A stretch of DNA of 64,000 bases from Nostocoides_A sp937858995 (GCA_035442145.1 DAORPX010000001.1:1-64000); one strand, 5' to 3'. Counted from the first letter of the stretch, positions 8,302 to 16,845 are shown. The notes: generated from the letters alone by a model not told the origin. Numbers and translations: made by a program.

Positions 8302-9171
8302 ATGCCCGAGTGGCCGCGGCTGCGGGACCGGCTCGCTCCCTTGATGCGCCTGGACGGCACCGTGCAGTTCGGCCTCGATCCCAGCCGGGGTCTGCGGATC
8401 GGAGGCCTCAGCGAACCGGAGATCGGCTGGTTGCGCGCCTTGGATGGCGCCACGGACCCGTTGACGGTCGGCGCCCGCGCCGGGCTCGACACCCAGCGAC
8501 TCGACACACTGCTCCGTATGCTGTCCGAGGCCGGCTTGCTGGCCGGGCCGACGCGCCCGCGCGCAGGCCTGCCCCCCGTCCGCGGGGTTCGGTCGGCCAG
8601 GGTGTGGATCGAGGGCACGGCACCGGTGGGCGAGCGCCTGGCCGATCTGCTGCGGCACGCGGGCGTCCGGGAGGTCTCGCGCCTTCCCGGCTCTGGCCCC
8701 ATCCCCCGCTACCGCCGTGCACCCGATGTCGTGGTGCTGGCCACTCCCGGGCCAGCGATGGCTCCCGACGGCATGCGATGGCGCGAGCGTGGGGTGGCGC
8801 ACCTGCCCGTGTCGCACTGCCACGTGGGAACGGGAGTGGGGCCGCTCGTACCACCGCTCGGTGGCCCGTGTCTGGAATGCATCGATCGGGCCCGCGCCGA
8901 TCGCGACCCCTCGTGGGAGTGGGTCGCCGCACAGGCCCGCACCCAGGCAGACCCGCTCGAGACGAGCCGCGACGACGCCGGGATCGCCATTGCGGCCGGG
9001 CTGGCCGCGCGGCTCGTCCTGGCCCACCTCGAGGGTCTCCCCTTGCCCGTGGGCGTCGCTTTCGAGGTGGCCAACCCCTGGCCGGGCGTGCGTCAACACC
9101 GATGGCGGGTGCACCCTGGCTGCCCGTTGTGTACCCAGGACCTCGCGCAGCAGACGACAATGGGCGCGTGA
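8302..9171 (+). CDS. ThiF/cyclodehydratase-like protein with two CxxC motifs
   Basis: A 289-residue protein resembling the ThiF/E1-like, cyclodehydratase-type proteins often annotated as TOMM leader-peptide-binding proteins. The N-terminal half contains a winged-helix-like segment (GLSEPEIGWLRALDGATDP) of the kind that binds peptide leaders; the C-terminal half has Rossmann-like elements and two zinc-knuckle motifs, PCLEC and CPLC. No YcaO, dehydrogenase or precursor peptide gene is nearby, so a natural-product role is not supported. ATG 8302 has CAGGAG upstream. The stop overlaps the ABC1 kinase start as GTGA, and this gene pair is conserved in actinobacteria. Confidence 0.78.
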   Translation: MPEWPRLRDRLAPLMRLDGTVQFGLDPSRGLRIGGLSEPEIGWLRALDGATDPLTVGARAGLDTQRLDTLLRMLSEAGLLAGPTRPRAGLPPVRGVRSARVWIEGTAPVGERLADLLRHAGVREVSRLPGSGPIPRYRRAPDVVVLATPGPAMAPDGMRWRERGVAHLPVSHCHVGTGVGPLVPPLGGPCLECIDRARADRDPSWEWVAAQARTQADPLETSRDDAGIAIAAGLAARLVLAHLEGLPLPVGVAFEVANPWPGVRQHRWRVHPGCPLCTQDLAQQTTMGA

Positions 9172-10502
9172 GTGATGTCCCGCGTCGTACCGCCCAGCGG
9201 ACCGCCAAACTTGTTTCGCTGCCCTTGGGGATGGCCGGGCGGGGAGCAATCGGTCTTGGCAAGCGCGTGGGTGGCCAGTCTGCCGAAGCGGTCGCGGCAC
9301 AGTTCCAAGCCAAGACCGCTGAGCAGGTGTTCGCCGTCCTCGGTGAGCTCAAGGGTGGGGCAATGAAGATCGGGCAGGCCTTGTCGGTCATGGAGGCCGC
9401 CATGCCTGAGGAGTGGGCCGGGCCTTATCGCGCGACTCTGACCAAGCTGCAGGAGGCCGCCCCGCCGCTCCCCCCGGCGCAGGTGCACGCGGTGCTGGCC
9501 GCTGAGCTCGGCCCCCGGTGGCGCACGGCCAAGTTTCGCGATTTCGACGACATACCCGCGGCTGCCGCGTCGATTGGACAGGTCCACAAGGCCACCTGGC
9601 GCGACGGACGCACGGTCGCCGTGAAGATCCAGTACCCCGGCGCCCGGGATGCCTTGCTCAGCGACCTGACGCAGCTCTCGCGGGTTGCCCGCGTTGCCGC
9701 CGGGTGGATTCCCGGGCTGGACATCAAGCCGGTGATGGCCGAGTTGCGGGCCCGGATGAGCGAAGAGCTCGACTATCTGCTGGAGGCAGACCATCAGCGG
9801 GCATTCGCCGACGCCTTCCGCGGGGACCCCGACTTTGCCATCCCCGACGTGGTCCATGCCACCGCCAAGGTCCTGGTCAGCGACTGGCTTCCCGGCGTGC
9901 CCCTGTCGCGCATCATTGCGGAGGGGGGCACGGACACCCGCAATGCCGCCGCGCAGCTGTATCTGGAGTTCCTGCTCGCCGGGCCGGTCCGCTCGGGACA
10001 ACTGCACGCCGATCCGCACCCGGGCAACTTCCGCATCACCCCGGATGGACGGTTGGGAGTGCTGGATTTCGGCGCCGTCAACCGGCTCCCCAGCGGTCTC
10101 CCGCCGGCGATCGGCCGTCTCCTGACATTTGCGCTGGCCGGCGACGCCGATCAGCTGCTCGCGGGGCTGCGGGAGGAGGGCTTCATCAAGCCGTCCATCG
10201 CGGTCGACCCGCAGGAGCTGCTGGGGTATTTGGTGATGTTCCTGGAACCGCTCACCTATGAGCGCTACACCTTCGACCGCGCGTGGCTTCGCTCGGTGTC
10301 GCTGCGCGTCAACGACATTCGACGGCCCGAGTGGGTGGTGGGGATGAAACTCAATCTCCCGCCCGAGTATTTGTTGATCCATCGCGTTTGGCTCGGCGGG
10401 ATCGGTGTGCTGTGCCAGATCGGCGGCGAACTTCCGCCGCGAGAGGTCCTGGCGCGCTATCTGCCGGGCTTCGACCTCGCCCTGCTGCCGCCCGGGCGCT
10501 GA
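9168..10502 (+). CDS. ABC1/AarF/UbiB-family atypical kinase
   Basis: A 444-residue atypical protein-kinase-like protein of the ABC1 family. The family KxGQ motif appears as KIGQALSVMEA, the Ala-rich loop as AAASIGQVH, the ATP lysine in AVKIQYPG, the catalytic loop as HADPHPGNF and the metal-binding DFG as VLDFGAV. Members support quinone or lipid metabolism as ATPases; the actinobacterial substrate is not established. The GTG at 9168 overlaps the upstream stop (GTGA), so it is coupled to the ThiF-like protein. A much longer open frame reaching back to 8004 is spurious. Confidence 0.92.
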   Translation: MSDVPRRTAQRTAKLVSLPLGMAGRGAIGLGKRVGGQSAEAVAAQFQAKTAEQVFAVLGELKGGAMKIGQALSVMEAAMPEEWAGPYRATLTKLQEAAPPLPPAQVHAVLAAELGPRWRTAKFRDFDDIPAAAASIGQVHKATWRDGRTVAVKIQYPGARDALLSDLTQLSRVARVAAGWIPGLDIKPVMAELRARMSEELDYLLEADHQRAFADAFRGDPDFAIPDVVHATAKVLVSDWLPGVPLSRIIAEGGTDTRNAAAQLYLEFLLAGPVRSGQLHADPHPGNFRITPDGRLGVLDFGAVNRLPSGLPPAIGRLLTFALAGDADQLLAGLREEGFIKPSIAVDPQELLGYLVMFLEPLTYERYTFDRAWLRSVSLRVNDIRRPEWVVGMKLNLPPEYLLIHRVWLGGIGVLCQIGGELPPREVLARYLPGFDLALLPPGR

Positions 10503-10532
10503 GCCCGGCACGCCAGCTAGGCAGCGTCCCCG

Positions 10533-11105
10533 CTAGGTGGCGGATGTGGCCGCGGCCTTGGCGGCCTTCTTGAATGCGCGCACCTTGAGCAGCGATTGCT
10601 CGTCGACGACATCGGCGACGGAGCGAAACGAGCCGGGCTCGGCATACGGCCCGATGGCCTCGCGCCAGCCCGCGGGCTGCACCCCCAGCTGCTTGCCCAA
10701 GAGCGCGGCGAAGATGCGCGACTTCTGGATGCCGAACCCGGGCAGCGCGCTCAGTCGCCGCAGCAGGGTCGCCGTGTCGCCGCTCGTGCTCCAGATCGCG
10801 GCGGCATCCCCGTCATACTCCGCGAGGACCACACGCGCCAGGTCCTGCACCCGGCCCGCCATCGAGCGGCCGTAGCGATGGATCGCCGGCGGGGTGGCGC
10901 ACAGGTCGGCAAAGGCCACCGCATCCGCTGCGGCGATGGCTGCCGGATCGAGCGTTCCGAAGCGATCGAGGATCTTCGCCGGCCCGGCGAATGCGCGCTC
11001 CATCGGGAACTGCTGGTCCAGGAGCATCCCGACGAGCAGCGCGAACGGGTCGTTGCTCAACACCTCGTCGGCGTGCTCGTCCTGGGCGATTCGCAACTGC
11101 GGCAT
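10533..11105 (-). CDS. HhH-GPD base-excision repair family protein
   Basis: A 190-residue protein with a helix-hairpin-helix (LPGFGIQKSRIF) of the HhH-GPD DNA glycosylase superfamily, in an actinobacterial subfamily often misnamed HesB-like. The hallmark DPFALLVGMLLDQQ near residue 20 is present. The helices after the hairpin are truncated relative to Nth or MutY and there is no Fe-S cysteine cluster, so a full glycosylase activity is not assured. ATG 11105 gives the usual family N-terminus; a GTG at 11132 is an alternative. It lies downstream of ilvC on the same strand after a 48-bp gap. Confidence 0.85.
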   Translation of the reverse strand: MPQLRIAQDEHADEVLSNDPFALLVGMLLDQQFPMERAFAGPAKILDRFGTLDPAAIAAADAVAFADLCATPPAIHRYGRSMAGRVQDLARVVLAEYDGDAAAIWSTSGDTATLLRRLSALPGFGIQKSRIFAALLGKQLGVQPAGWREAIGPYAEPGSFRSVADVVDEQSLLKVRAFKKAAKAAATSAT

Positions 11106-11153
11106 GAGGACAAGGGTATGCCGGGCGGGCACCCGGCATACCCCCTCGCGTTC

Positions 11154-12185
11154 TCAGCGCGCGGCCGAGCCCTCGACGTAGTCGGTGTCGCGACCGGTGT
11201 CGACCCAGGCCATCAGGGCGCGCAGTTCACGGCCCGTCGCCTCGATCGGGTGCTGGGCACCCTTGGCGCGCAACGCCGTGAACTCGGGCGCCCCGGCGTC
11301 CTGGTCGTCGATGAAGCGCCGGGCGAAGGCACCGGAGGTGATGTCCGCGAGGACCGCCTTCATGTTCTCCTTCACCGACGGGTCGATGACCCGCGGGCCG
11401 GAGACGTAGTCGCCATACTCGGCCGTGTCGGAGACCGACCAGCGTTGCTTGGCGATCCCACCCTCGACCATCAGGTCGACGATGAGCTTGAGCTCGTGCA
11501 GGCACTCGAAATAGGCGACCTCCGGCTGGTAGCCGGCCTCGACCAGGGTCTCGAAGCCATACATGACCAGCTGCGAGGCACCGCCGCACAAGACCGACTG
11601 CTCACCGAAGAGATCGGTCTCGCACTCTTCGGTGAAGGTCGTCTTGATCCCGCCGGCCCGCAACCCGCCAATGGCCTTGGCGTATGAGGTCGCCAGCTCC
11701 CACGCGCCGCCGCTGGCGTCCTGCTCCACGGCCACCAGCACCGGAACGCCCCGGCCGTCCACATATTCGCGACGCACCAGATGCCCGGGGCCCTTGGGCG
11801 CGACCATGACGACATCGGCGCCGGCCTCGGGGGTGATGTAACCGAACCGGATATTGAAGCCGTGCCCGAAGAGCAGGGCGGCGCCGTCGCGCAGATTGGG
11901 CTGGATCTGCTCGGCATAGACCGTGCGCTGCACCTGATCCGGAGTCAGAATGACCACCAGGTCGGCTTCCTTGACCGCGTCCGCGACGGAGAGCACCCGC
12001 AAGCCCTGGTCCTGCGCCTTCGCCCGGGAGGGGCTGCCTTCCGCCAAACCGACGCGCACGTCGACCCCCGAGTCGCGCAGGTTGAGGGCGTGGGCGTGAC
12101 CCTGACTGCCGTATCCGATGACCGCAACCTTGCGGTTCTGGATCACCGACAGGTCGGCGTCGTCGTCGTAGAACATCTCGGCCAT
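11154..12185 (-). CDS. ilvC: ketol-acid reductoisomerase (NADP+)
   Basis: IlvC converts acetolactate or acetohydroxybutyrate into dihydroxy acids, the second common step of valine/isoleucine synthesis. At 343 residues it is a class I (short) enzyme. The Rossmann fingerprint GYGSQGHAHALNL is near residue 25, and the all-helical C-terminal domain contains metal-binding acidic residues such as E in SDTAEYGDY. ATG 12185 has AAGGAG eight bases upstream; the in-frame GTG nine bases earlier touches that ribosome site and is rejected. It is the last gene of ilvD-ilvB-ilvN-ilvC, with a 117-bp gap after ilvN that could hold a secondary promoter. Confidence 0.97.
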   Translation of the reverse strand: MAEMFYDDDADLSVIQNRKVAVIGYGSQGHAHALNLRDSGVDVRVGLAEGSPSRAKAQDQGLRVLSVADAVKEADLVVILTPDQVQRTVYAEQIQPNLRDGAALLFGHGFNIRFGYITPEAGADVVMVAPKGPGHLVRREYVDGRGVPVLVAVEQDASGGAWELATSYAKAIGGLRAGGIKTTFTEECETDLFGEQSVLCGGASQLVMYGFETLVEAGYQPEVAYFECLHELKLIVDLMVEGGIAKQRWSVSDTAEYGDYVSGPRVIDPSVKENMKAVLADITSGAFARRFIDDQDAGAPEFTALRAKGAQHPIEATGRELRALMAWVDTGRDTDYVEGSAAR

Positions 12186-12302
12186 GGTGGCCACTCCTTA
12201 GCGAAGGGGGTCAGGTGGATTTATGCGGGAAAGCGTATGCGGTGCGCCCGCGCCCGCCACCGATCGTCTCGCGAGGCGGTGGGAGCGATCGACGCGCGGG
12301 TG

Positions 12303-12815
12303 TCAGGCCGAGCGCAGCGCCCGGTCGGTGATCGAGCGGGAGCCGCGACCAAGCGCGACGATGCCGGACTGGACGAGCTCCTTGACGCCATACGGCTCCA
12401 GCAACTGGAGCAGGTCGTGAATCTTGTCGGCGTTGCCGGTGACTTCCACGCTCAACGCGTCGGGGGTCACGTCCACGACCTTGCCGCGGAAGAGCTGGAC
12501 GATCTCGGTGACCTGGCTGCGCGTGTGGGCGTCGGCACGCACCTTGACCAGGACGATCTGCCGTTGGACGGAAGACTCCCGGTCGAGCTCGACGACCTTG
12601 AGCACCTCGACGAGCTTGTTGAGTTGCTTGGTCACCTGCTCGAGCGGCAACTCCTCGACATCGACGACGACAGTGATCCGGGAGATGTCGGGGTGTTCGG
12701 TCGGCCCGACGGCCAGGGAGTCGATGTTGAAGCCGCGGCGCGAGAAGAGCGCCGAGATGCGCGCCAGGACGCCGGGCTTGTTCTCCACGAGCACGGAGAG
12801 GGTGTGCTTGGACAT
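12303..12815 (-). CDS. ilvN: acetolactate synthase small (regulatory) subunit
   Basis: A 170-residue regulatory subunit that activates IlvB and gives valine feedback sensitivity. An N-terminal ACT domain (residues about 4-78) begins HTLSVLVENKPGVLARISALF, one residue pair of which is trimmed here for length: the core is VLVENKPGVLARI. The C-terminal domain with VDVTPDALSVEVTG follows. The start at ATG 12815 matches the family; the open frame continues 69 codons upstream without similarity. Only 43 bases separate it from the ilvB stop, so the two subunits are co-transcribed. Confidence 0.96.
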   Translation of the reverse strand: MSKHTLSVLVENKPGVLARISALFSRRGFNIDSLAVGPTEHPDISRITVVVDVEELPLEQVTKQLNKLVEVLKVVELDRESSVQRQIVLVKVRADAHTRSQVTEIVQLFRGKVVDVTPDALSVEVTGNADKIHDLLQLLEPYGVKELVQSGIVALGRGSRSITDRALRSA

Positions 12816-12858
12816 GGGGTTCTCTAATCTCTGGTCGTGGGGTGGGGCGGCGGGGTGC

Positions 12859-14760
12859 TCACGAGCGACGGGAGCCGGTGGGCACGCCATCGTGATCGGC
12901 GTCGAGGTCCTGTTCCAGGGCTTCCGACTCCTCCCGATCCCATTGCGGCGCAGTGTCCTTGGCGATCTGAATGAGGTCATTCGACACGCCCGCAGCGACC
13001 ATCGGCCACACCATCGCATCACGTTCGACCACGAAGTCGATCACCACCGGAACGTCATTGATCTCCATTGCCTTCGCGATCACGGCGTCGAGGTCGTCCG
13101 GAGACTCGCACCGCAGGCCGACACAGCCATACGCCTCGGCCAGCTTGACGAAGTCGGGGATCCGCGAGCCCACCGAGGTGTGCAGATCGGTGTTCGAGTA
13201 GCGCTGGTTGTAGAACAGGGTCTGCCACTGCCGCACCATGCCAAGGCTGGAGTTGTTGATGATGGCGACCTTGATCGGGATGTTGTTGATGACACAGGTC
13301 GCGAGTTCCTGGTTGGTCATCTGAAAGCAGCCGTCGCCGTCGATGGCCCAGACCACGCGCTCGGGTTCGGCGACCTTGGCGCCCATGGCCGCGGGGACCG
13401 AGTAGCCCATGGTGCCAAGACCGCCGGAGTTGGCGAAGGAGTTGGGCCGCTCATAGGCGATGAATTGAGCTGCCCACATCTGGTGCTGGCCCACCCCGGG
13501 GACATAGATCGCCTCGGGGCCGGCAATCGCGCCGATCCGCTCGATGACGTGCTGGGGCATCAGTGCCTCGCTGGTGGGTGCGGTGTATCCCACCGGGAAG
13601 GTGGCCTTCCAACCGAGGGTCGTCTCGCGCCAGGCCTCGTATGCCGCGGGGCCGATCGCGAACTCGCCGTGCCCGACCGCGAGCAGCAAGTCGGCGATGA
13701 TCGCCTTCGCATCGCCGACGATTGGGACATCCGCCGTCCGGTTCTTGGAGATCTCGGCCGGGTCGATGTCCGCGTGAATCACCTTGGCGCCGGGGGCAAA
13801 GGACTTCAGCTCGCCGGTGACCCGGTCATCGAACCGGGCACCGAGGGTGATGAGGAGATCGGACTTCTGCAAGGCGGTGACGGCCGCCACCGACCCGTGC
13901 ATACCCGGCATACCCAAGTGCAGTGCGTGCGAGTCCGGGAAGGCGCCCCGCGCCATCAAGGTGGTGACGACCGGGATGCCGGTGGCCTCGACGAAGGCGG
14001 CGAGTTCCGGGGCCGCGTGGGCCCGGATGATGCCGCCACCGACATAGAGCACCGGCCGGCTCGCGGCCTTGATCAGCCGGGCCGCCTCACGAATCTGCTT
14101 GGCGTGTGGCCGAGTGACCGGGTGGTAGCCGGGCAGGGCGATCTTCGGCGGCCAGTCGAAGGTCGTCTTGGCCTGCAGGGCGTCCTTGGAGATGTCCACC
14201 AGGACCGGGCCCGGCCGCCCGGTCGCGGCAATGTGGAAGGCCTCCGCGATCACGCGCGGAATCTCGTCGGCGTTGGTGACGAGATAGTTGTGCTTGGTGA
14301 TCGGCATCGTGATGCCGCGGATGTCTGCCTCCTGGAAGGCGTCCGTGCCAATCGAGCGTGAGGCGACCTGGCCGGTGATGGCAACCATGGGGACCGAATC
14401 CATATAGGCGTCGGCGATCGGGGTGACCAGATTGGTCGCGCCCGGCCCCGAGGTGGCCATGCAGACCCCGACCTTGCCGGTGGCGGCGGCATACCCCTCT
14501 GCTGCATGTCCTGCGCCCTGCTCGTGGCGGACCAGGATGTGCCGGACCTTGGTGGAGTCCAGCAAAGGGTCGTATGCCGGCAAGATGGCTCCCCCCGGCA
14601 GGCCGAACACGGTGTCGGCACCGACGGCTTCGAGGCTGAGGATGAGCGACTGCGCGCCCGTCACCTCGCCAGGGGTCGCGGACTGTGGCTGGGCCTTGTG
14701 GGCCATCGTCGCCGGACTCGGCGCCGCGGATTGCGCGGGCGCAAGGTCACTCGTCGTCAT
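12859..14760 (-). CDS. ilvB: acetolactate synthase large (catalytic) subunit
   Basis: A 633-residue thiamine diphosphate enzyme forming acetolactate or acetohydroxybutyrate from pyruvate. Visible are the N-terminal PYR domain with the catalytic Glu (RHEQGAGHAAEGYA), the central FAD domain, and the C-terminal ThDP motif beginning GDGCFQM and running to the conserved NN (AIINNSSLGM). About 30 Ala/Pro/Ser-rich residues precede the conserved domain. ATG 14760 follows a weak GAGA-type ribosome site. The 240-bp leader between ilvD and this gene contains a candidate leader peptide and terminator, so expression probably responds to branched-chain aminoacyl-tRNA supply. Confidence 0.97.
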   Translation of the reverse strand: MTTSDLAPAQSAAPSPATMAHKAQPQSATPGEVTGAQSLILSLEAVGADTVFGLPGGAILPAYDPLLDSTKVRHILVRHEQGAGHAAEGYAAATGKVGVCMATSGPGATNLVTPIADAYMDSVPMVAITGQVASRSIGTDAFQEADIRGITMPITKHNYLVTNADEIPRVIAEAFHIAATGRPGPVLVDISKDALQAKTTFDWPPKIALPGYHPVTRPHAKQIREAARLIKAASRPVLYVGGGIIRAHAAPELAAFVEATGIPVVTTLMARGAFPDSHALHLGMPGMHGSVAAVTALQKSDLLITLGARFDDRVTGELKSFAPGAKVIHADIDPAEISKNRTADVPIVGDAKAIIADLLLAVGHGEFAIGPAAYEAWRETTLGWKATFPVGYTAPTSEALMPQHVIERIGAIAGPEAIYVPGVGQHQMWAAQFIAYERPNSFANSGGLGTMGYSVPAAMGAKVAEPERVVWAIDGDGCFQMTNQELATCVINNIPIKVAIINNSSLGMVRQWQTLFYNQRYSNTDLHTSVGSRIPDFVKLAEAYGCVGLRCESPDDLDAVIAKAMEINDVPVVIDFVVERDAMVWPMVAAGVSNDLIQIAKDTAPQWDREESEALEQDLDADHDGVPTGSRRS

Positions 14761-14804
14761 CTCGATCTCTCGCTCAATTCGGTTCTCGGTCGCGACATTC
14801 CAAC

Positions 14805-14838
14805 AAAAAACCCCGCAGTCCGCAGGGGGACGTCGGGG
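14805..14838 (-). terminator. intrinsic terminator in the ilvB leader (attenuator)
   Basis: Reading the minus strand, CCCCGACGTCC and GGACTGCGGGG form a GC-rich hairpin (two small bulges, six-base loop) followed directly by TTTTTT at 14805-14810. It lies upstream of ilvB and downstream of the leader ORF, so it would abort transcription before ilvB. With the leader peptide and the hairpin just before it, it has the layout of a classical amino-acid attenuator. Confidence 0.82.
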
Positions 14839-14841
14839 TGA

Positions 14842-14871
14842 GCGCGCTAGCCGTTTGGGGGCTATGCGCGC
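14842..14871 (-). promoter_or_regulatory. hairpin at end of ilv leader ORF (pause / switch element)
   Basis: On the minus strand GCGCGC-A-TAGCC and GGCTA-GCGCGC pair over 11 bp with one bulged A and a seven-base loop. The 5' arm contains the leader ORF stop codon (TAG), so a ribosome finishing the leader would disrupt or cover it. It immediately precedes the terminator hairpin. A pause or 1:2 hairpin role is inferred; the competing anti-terminator pairing was not fully worked out. Confidence 0.6.
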
Positions 14872-14954
14872 CGATCAATTACGAGGAGGAATGCCACGCC
14901 CCAACTGTGACCCGCCGCCACCACGCACGTCAACGCAATCCGCAGTCGTCTCAC
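14862..14954 (-). CDS. candidate ilvB leader peptide with Leu-Leu-Val-Ile codons
   Basis: A 30-codon ORF starting GTG 14954 and ending TAG at 14862-14864. Codons 23-26 are CTC CTC GTA ATT, encoding LLVI, with VV at codons 11-12 and further Leu/Ile/Val nearby. The run of all three branched-chain amino acids lies just before the hairpin and terminator ahead of ilvB. This is what a ribosome-sensing attenuator needs. The true start is uncertain: an internal GTG at codon 20 would give a peptide of 11 residues (MAFLLVIDRRA), closer in size to known Streptomyces-type ilv leader peptides. No strong SD is seen before either start. Confidence 0.65.
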   Translation of the reverse strand: MRRLRIALTCVVAAGHSWGVAFLLVIDRRA

Positions 14955-15000
14955 GGTGCGGACTGGTCATCTCAGACACAGCCACGCCGAAGTACCGGCA

Positions 15001-16845
15001 TCAGGGCACGACGCGCACCGCGCCGTCCGCCGCCGAACTCGCCAGCATCGCGTAGGCCCGCAGCGCGGCCGAGACCGGGCGGTCCCGATCGAGCGGGGTG
15101 AAAGGCCGCTCCCGGGCCTCCTGCTTGGCCCGGCGTTCGGCCAAAATCTCGTCGGCGACGGCCAGGTTCAGCGACCGACCGGGAATGTCGATCTCGATGA
15201 TGTCGCCATCCTCGATCAACGCGATGGCACCGCCACTGGCCGCCTCCGGGGAAATGTGCCCGATGGACAGCCCCGACGTGCCGCCGGAGAAGCGGCCGTC
15301 GGTGATGAGCGCGCACTGCTGCCCGAGACCACGACCCTTGAGGAAGGAGGTCGGATACAGCATCTCCTGCATCCCCGGGCCACCCTTGGGCCCCTCATAG
15401 CGGATGACCACCACGTCGCCGGCCACGACCGACTTGTCGAGGATCCCGGCGACGGCCTCGTCCTGGGACTCAAAGACCCGGGCTCGGCCACTGAACTGCC
15501 ATACGGCCTCGGGTACTCCGGCGGTCTTGACGACGCACCCGTCCGGGGCGATATTGCCGGTGAGCACGGCGAGCCCGCCGTCGACGGTGTAGGCGTGCTC
15601 AAGGTCCCTGATGCACCCCTGCGAAGCGCTGGTGTCCAGGCTGACCCAGCGGTTCGTGGTGGAAAAGGGCTCGGTGGTGCGCACCCCGCCCGGGGCGGCG
15701 TGGAAGAGCTCGAGGGCTGCGTCGGAGGCGGAACCGCCGCGAATATCCCACTCCCCCAGCCATTGCGACAGGGATGGGCTGTGCACCGCATGCACTTCGC
15801 GTTCGAGGAGCCCAGCGCGATCCAGCTCGCCGAGGATGGCCGGGATGCCGCCCGCCCGGTGCACATCCTCCATGTGGTACTTCGGGCTATTGGGGGCCAC
15901 CTTGGCCAGACACGGCACCCGCCGAGAGATGGCATCGATGTCCGCCATCCGGAAGTCCAGGTCGGCCTCGCGGGCGGCGGCGAGCAGGTGCAGCACCGTG
16001 TTGGTGGAGCCGCCCATGGCCACATCGAGGGCGAAGGCATTGGTGAACGCGGCGCGGGAGGCGACATGGCGCGGCAGGACCGACGCGTCGTCGCCGTCGT
16101 AGTAGCGCCGGCACAAGTCGACCACCACCGCGCCCGCGCGCAGGAACACCTCCTTGCGCGCCGCGTGCGTGGCCAGGGTCGAACCATTGCCCGGCAGGGA
16201 CAACCCCACGGCCTCGGTCAGGCAGTTCATCGAGTTGGCGGTGAACATCCCGGAGCAGGACCCGCAGGTGGGGCACGCCGCGCGCTCGATGGCGCCGAGT
16301 TGCTCGTCGGTGACCGCGTCATTGGAGGCGGCGATCATCGCGTCGATCAAGTCGATCTTTTCGTGCACGATGCCCTCGACGGCGACGGTCTTGCCGGCCT
16401 CCATCGGACCGCCCGAGACGAAGACGGCGGGGATGTTGAGCCGCAAGGCGGCCATCAGCATGCCCGGCGTGATCTTGTCGCAATTGGAGATGCACACCAG
16501 CGCGTCGGCGCAGTGGGCGTTGACCATGTATTCCACGGCGTCGGCGATCAGCTCGCGGGAGGGCAGGGAATAGAGCATCCCGCTGTGCCCCATGGCGATG
16601 CCGTCGTCCACGGCGATGGTGTTGAACTCCTTGGCCACTCCGCCGGCCGCCACGACGGCCCCGGCGACGAGTTGCCCCATGTCCTTCAGGTGCACGTGGC
16701 CGGGAACGAACTGCGTAAAGCTGTTGGCAATCGCCACGATCGGCTTGCCGAAGTCGTCATCGGTCATTCCGGTCGCACGCCACAGGGCGCGGGCACCGGC
16801 CATGGTCCGGCCATGAGTCGAGGTCCGAGAGCGCAGGTCAGGCAT
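15001..16845 (-). CDS. ilvD: dihydroxy-acid dehydratase
   Basis: IlvD dehydrates dihydroxy acids to the 2-keto acids of valine and isoleucine using an iron-sulfur cluster. At 614 residues it has the normal length. Cluster ligands are visible in ISNCDKITPGM near residue 120 and CPTCGSCSGMFTANSMN near residue 190, with Mg ligands in the DDGIAMGH segment. ATG 16845 lacks a clear SD; GACAAT seven to twelve bases upstream could be a -10 box for a leaderless transcript. It is followed after 240 bp by the ilvBNC genes on the same strand. Confidence 0.97.
   Translation of the reverse strand: MPDLRSRTSTHGRTMAGARALWRATGMTDDDFGKPIVAIANSFTQFVPGHVHLKDMGQLVAGAVVAAGGVAKEFNTIAVDDGIAMGHSGMLYSLPSRELIADAVEYMVNAHCADALVCISNCDKITPGMLMAALRLNIPAVFVSGGPMEAGKTVAVEGIVHEKIDLIDAMIAASNDAVTDEQLGAIERAACPTCGSCSGMFTANSMNCLTEAVGLSLPGNGSTLATHAARKEVFLRAGAVVVDLCRRYYDGDDASVLPRHVASRAAFTNAFALDVAMGGSTNTVLHLLAAAREADLDFRMADIDAISRRVPCLAKVAPNSPKYHMEDVHRAGGIPAILGELDRAGLLEREVHAVHSPSLSQWLGEWDIRGGSASDAALELFHAAPGGVRTTEPFSTTNRWVSLDTSASQGCIRDLEHAYTVDGGLAVLTGNIAPDGCVVKTAGVPEAVWQFSGRARVFESQDEAVAGILDKSVVAGDVVVIRYEGPKGGPGMQEMLYPTSFLKGRGLGQQCALITDGRFSGGTSGLSIGHISPEAASGGAIALIEDGDIIEIDIPGRSLNLAVADEILAERRAKQEARERPFTPLDRDRPVSAALRAYAMLASSAADGAVRVVP

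Noticed and set aside
8302..9171. RiPP/TOMM biosynthetic cluster
   Set aside because: Only a cyclodehydratase-like protein is present; no YcaO, oxidase, precursor peptide or exporter lies nearby.
8004..10502. 832-codon frame appearing to be one large fusion protein
   Set aside because: Only the part after GTG 9168 is real (ABC1 kinase); the rest overlays the DUF5679 and ThiF-like genes out of frame.
12195..12302. Small hairpin (CGATCG...CGATCG) between ilvN and ilvC as terminator
   Set aside because: Arms are short with a long loop and no T tract; co-transcription of ilvNC is more likely.
12424..14361. 645-codon plus-strand open frame opposite ilvB/ilvN
   Set aside because: Entirely antisense to two certain genes; such frames are common at high GC. 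Composition is Arg/Gly/Asp-rich with no domain.
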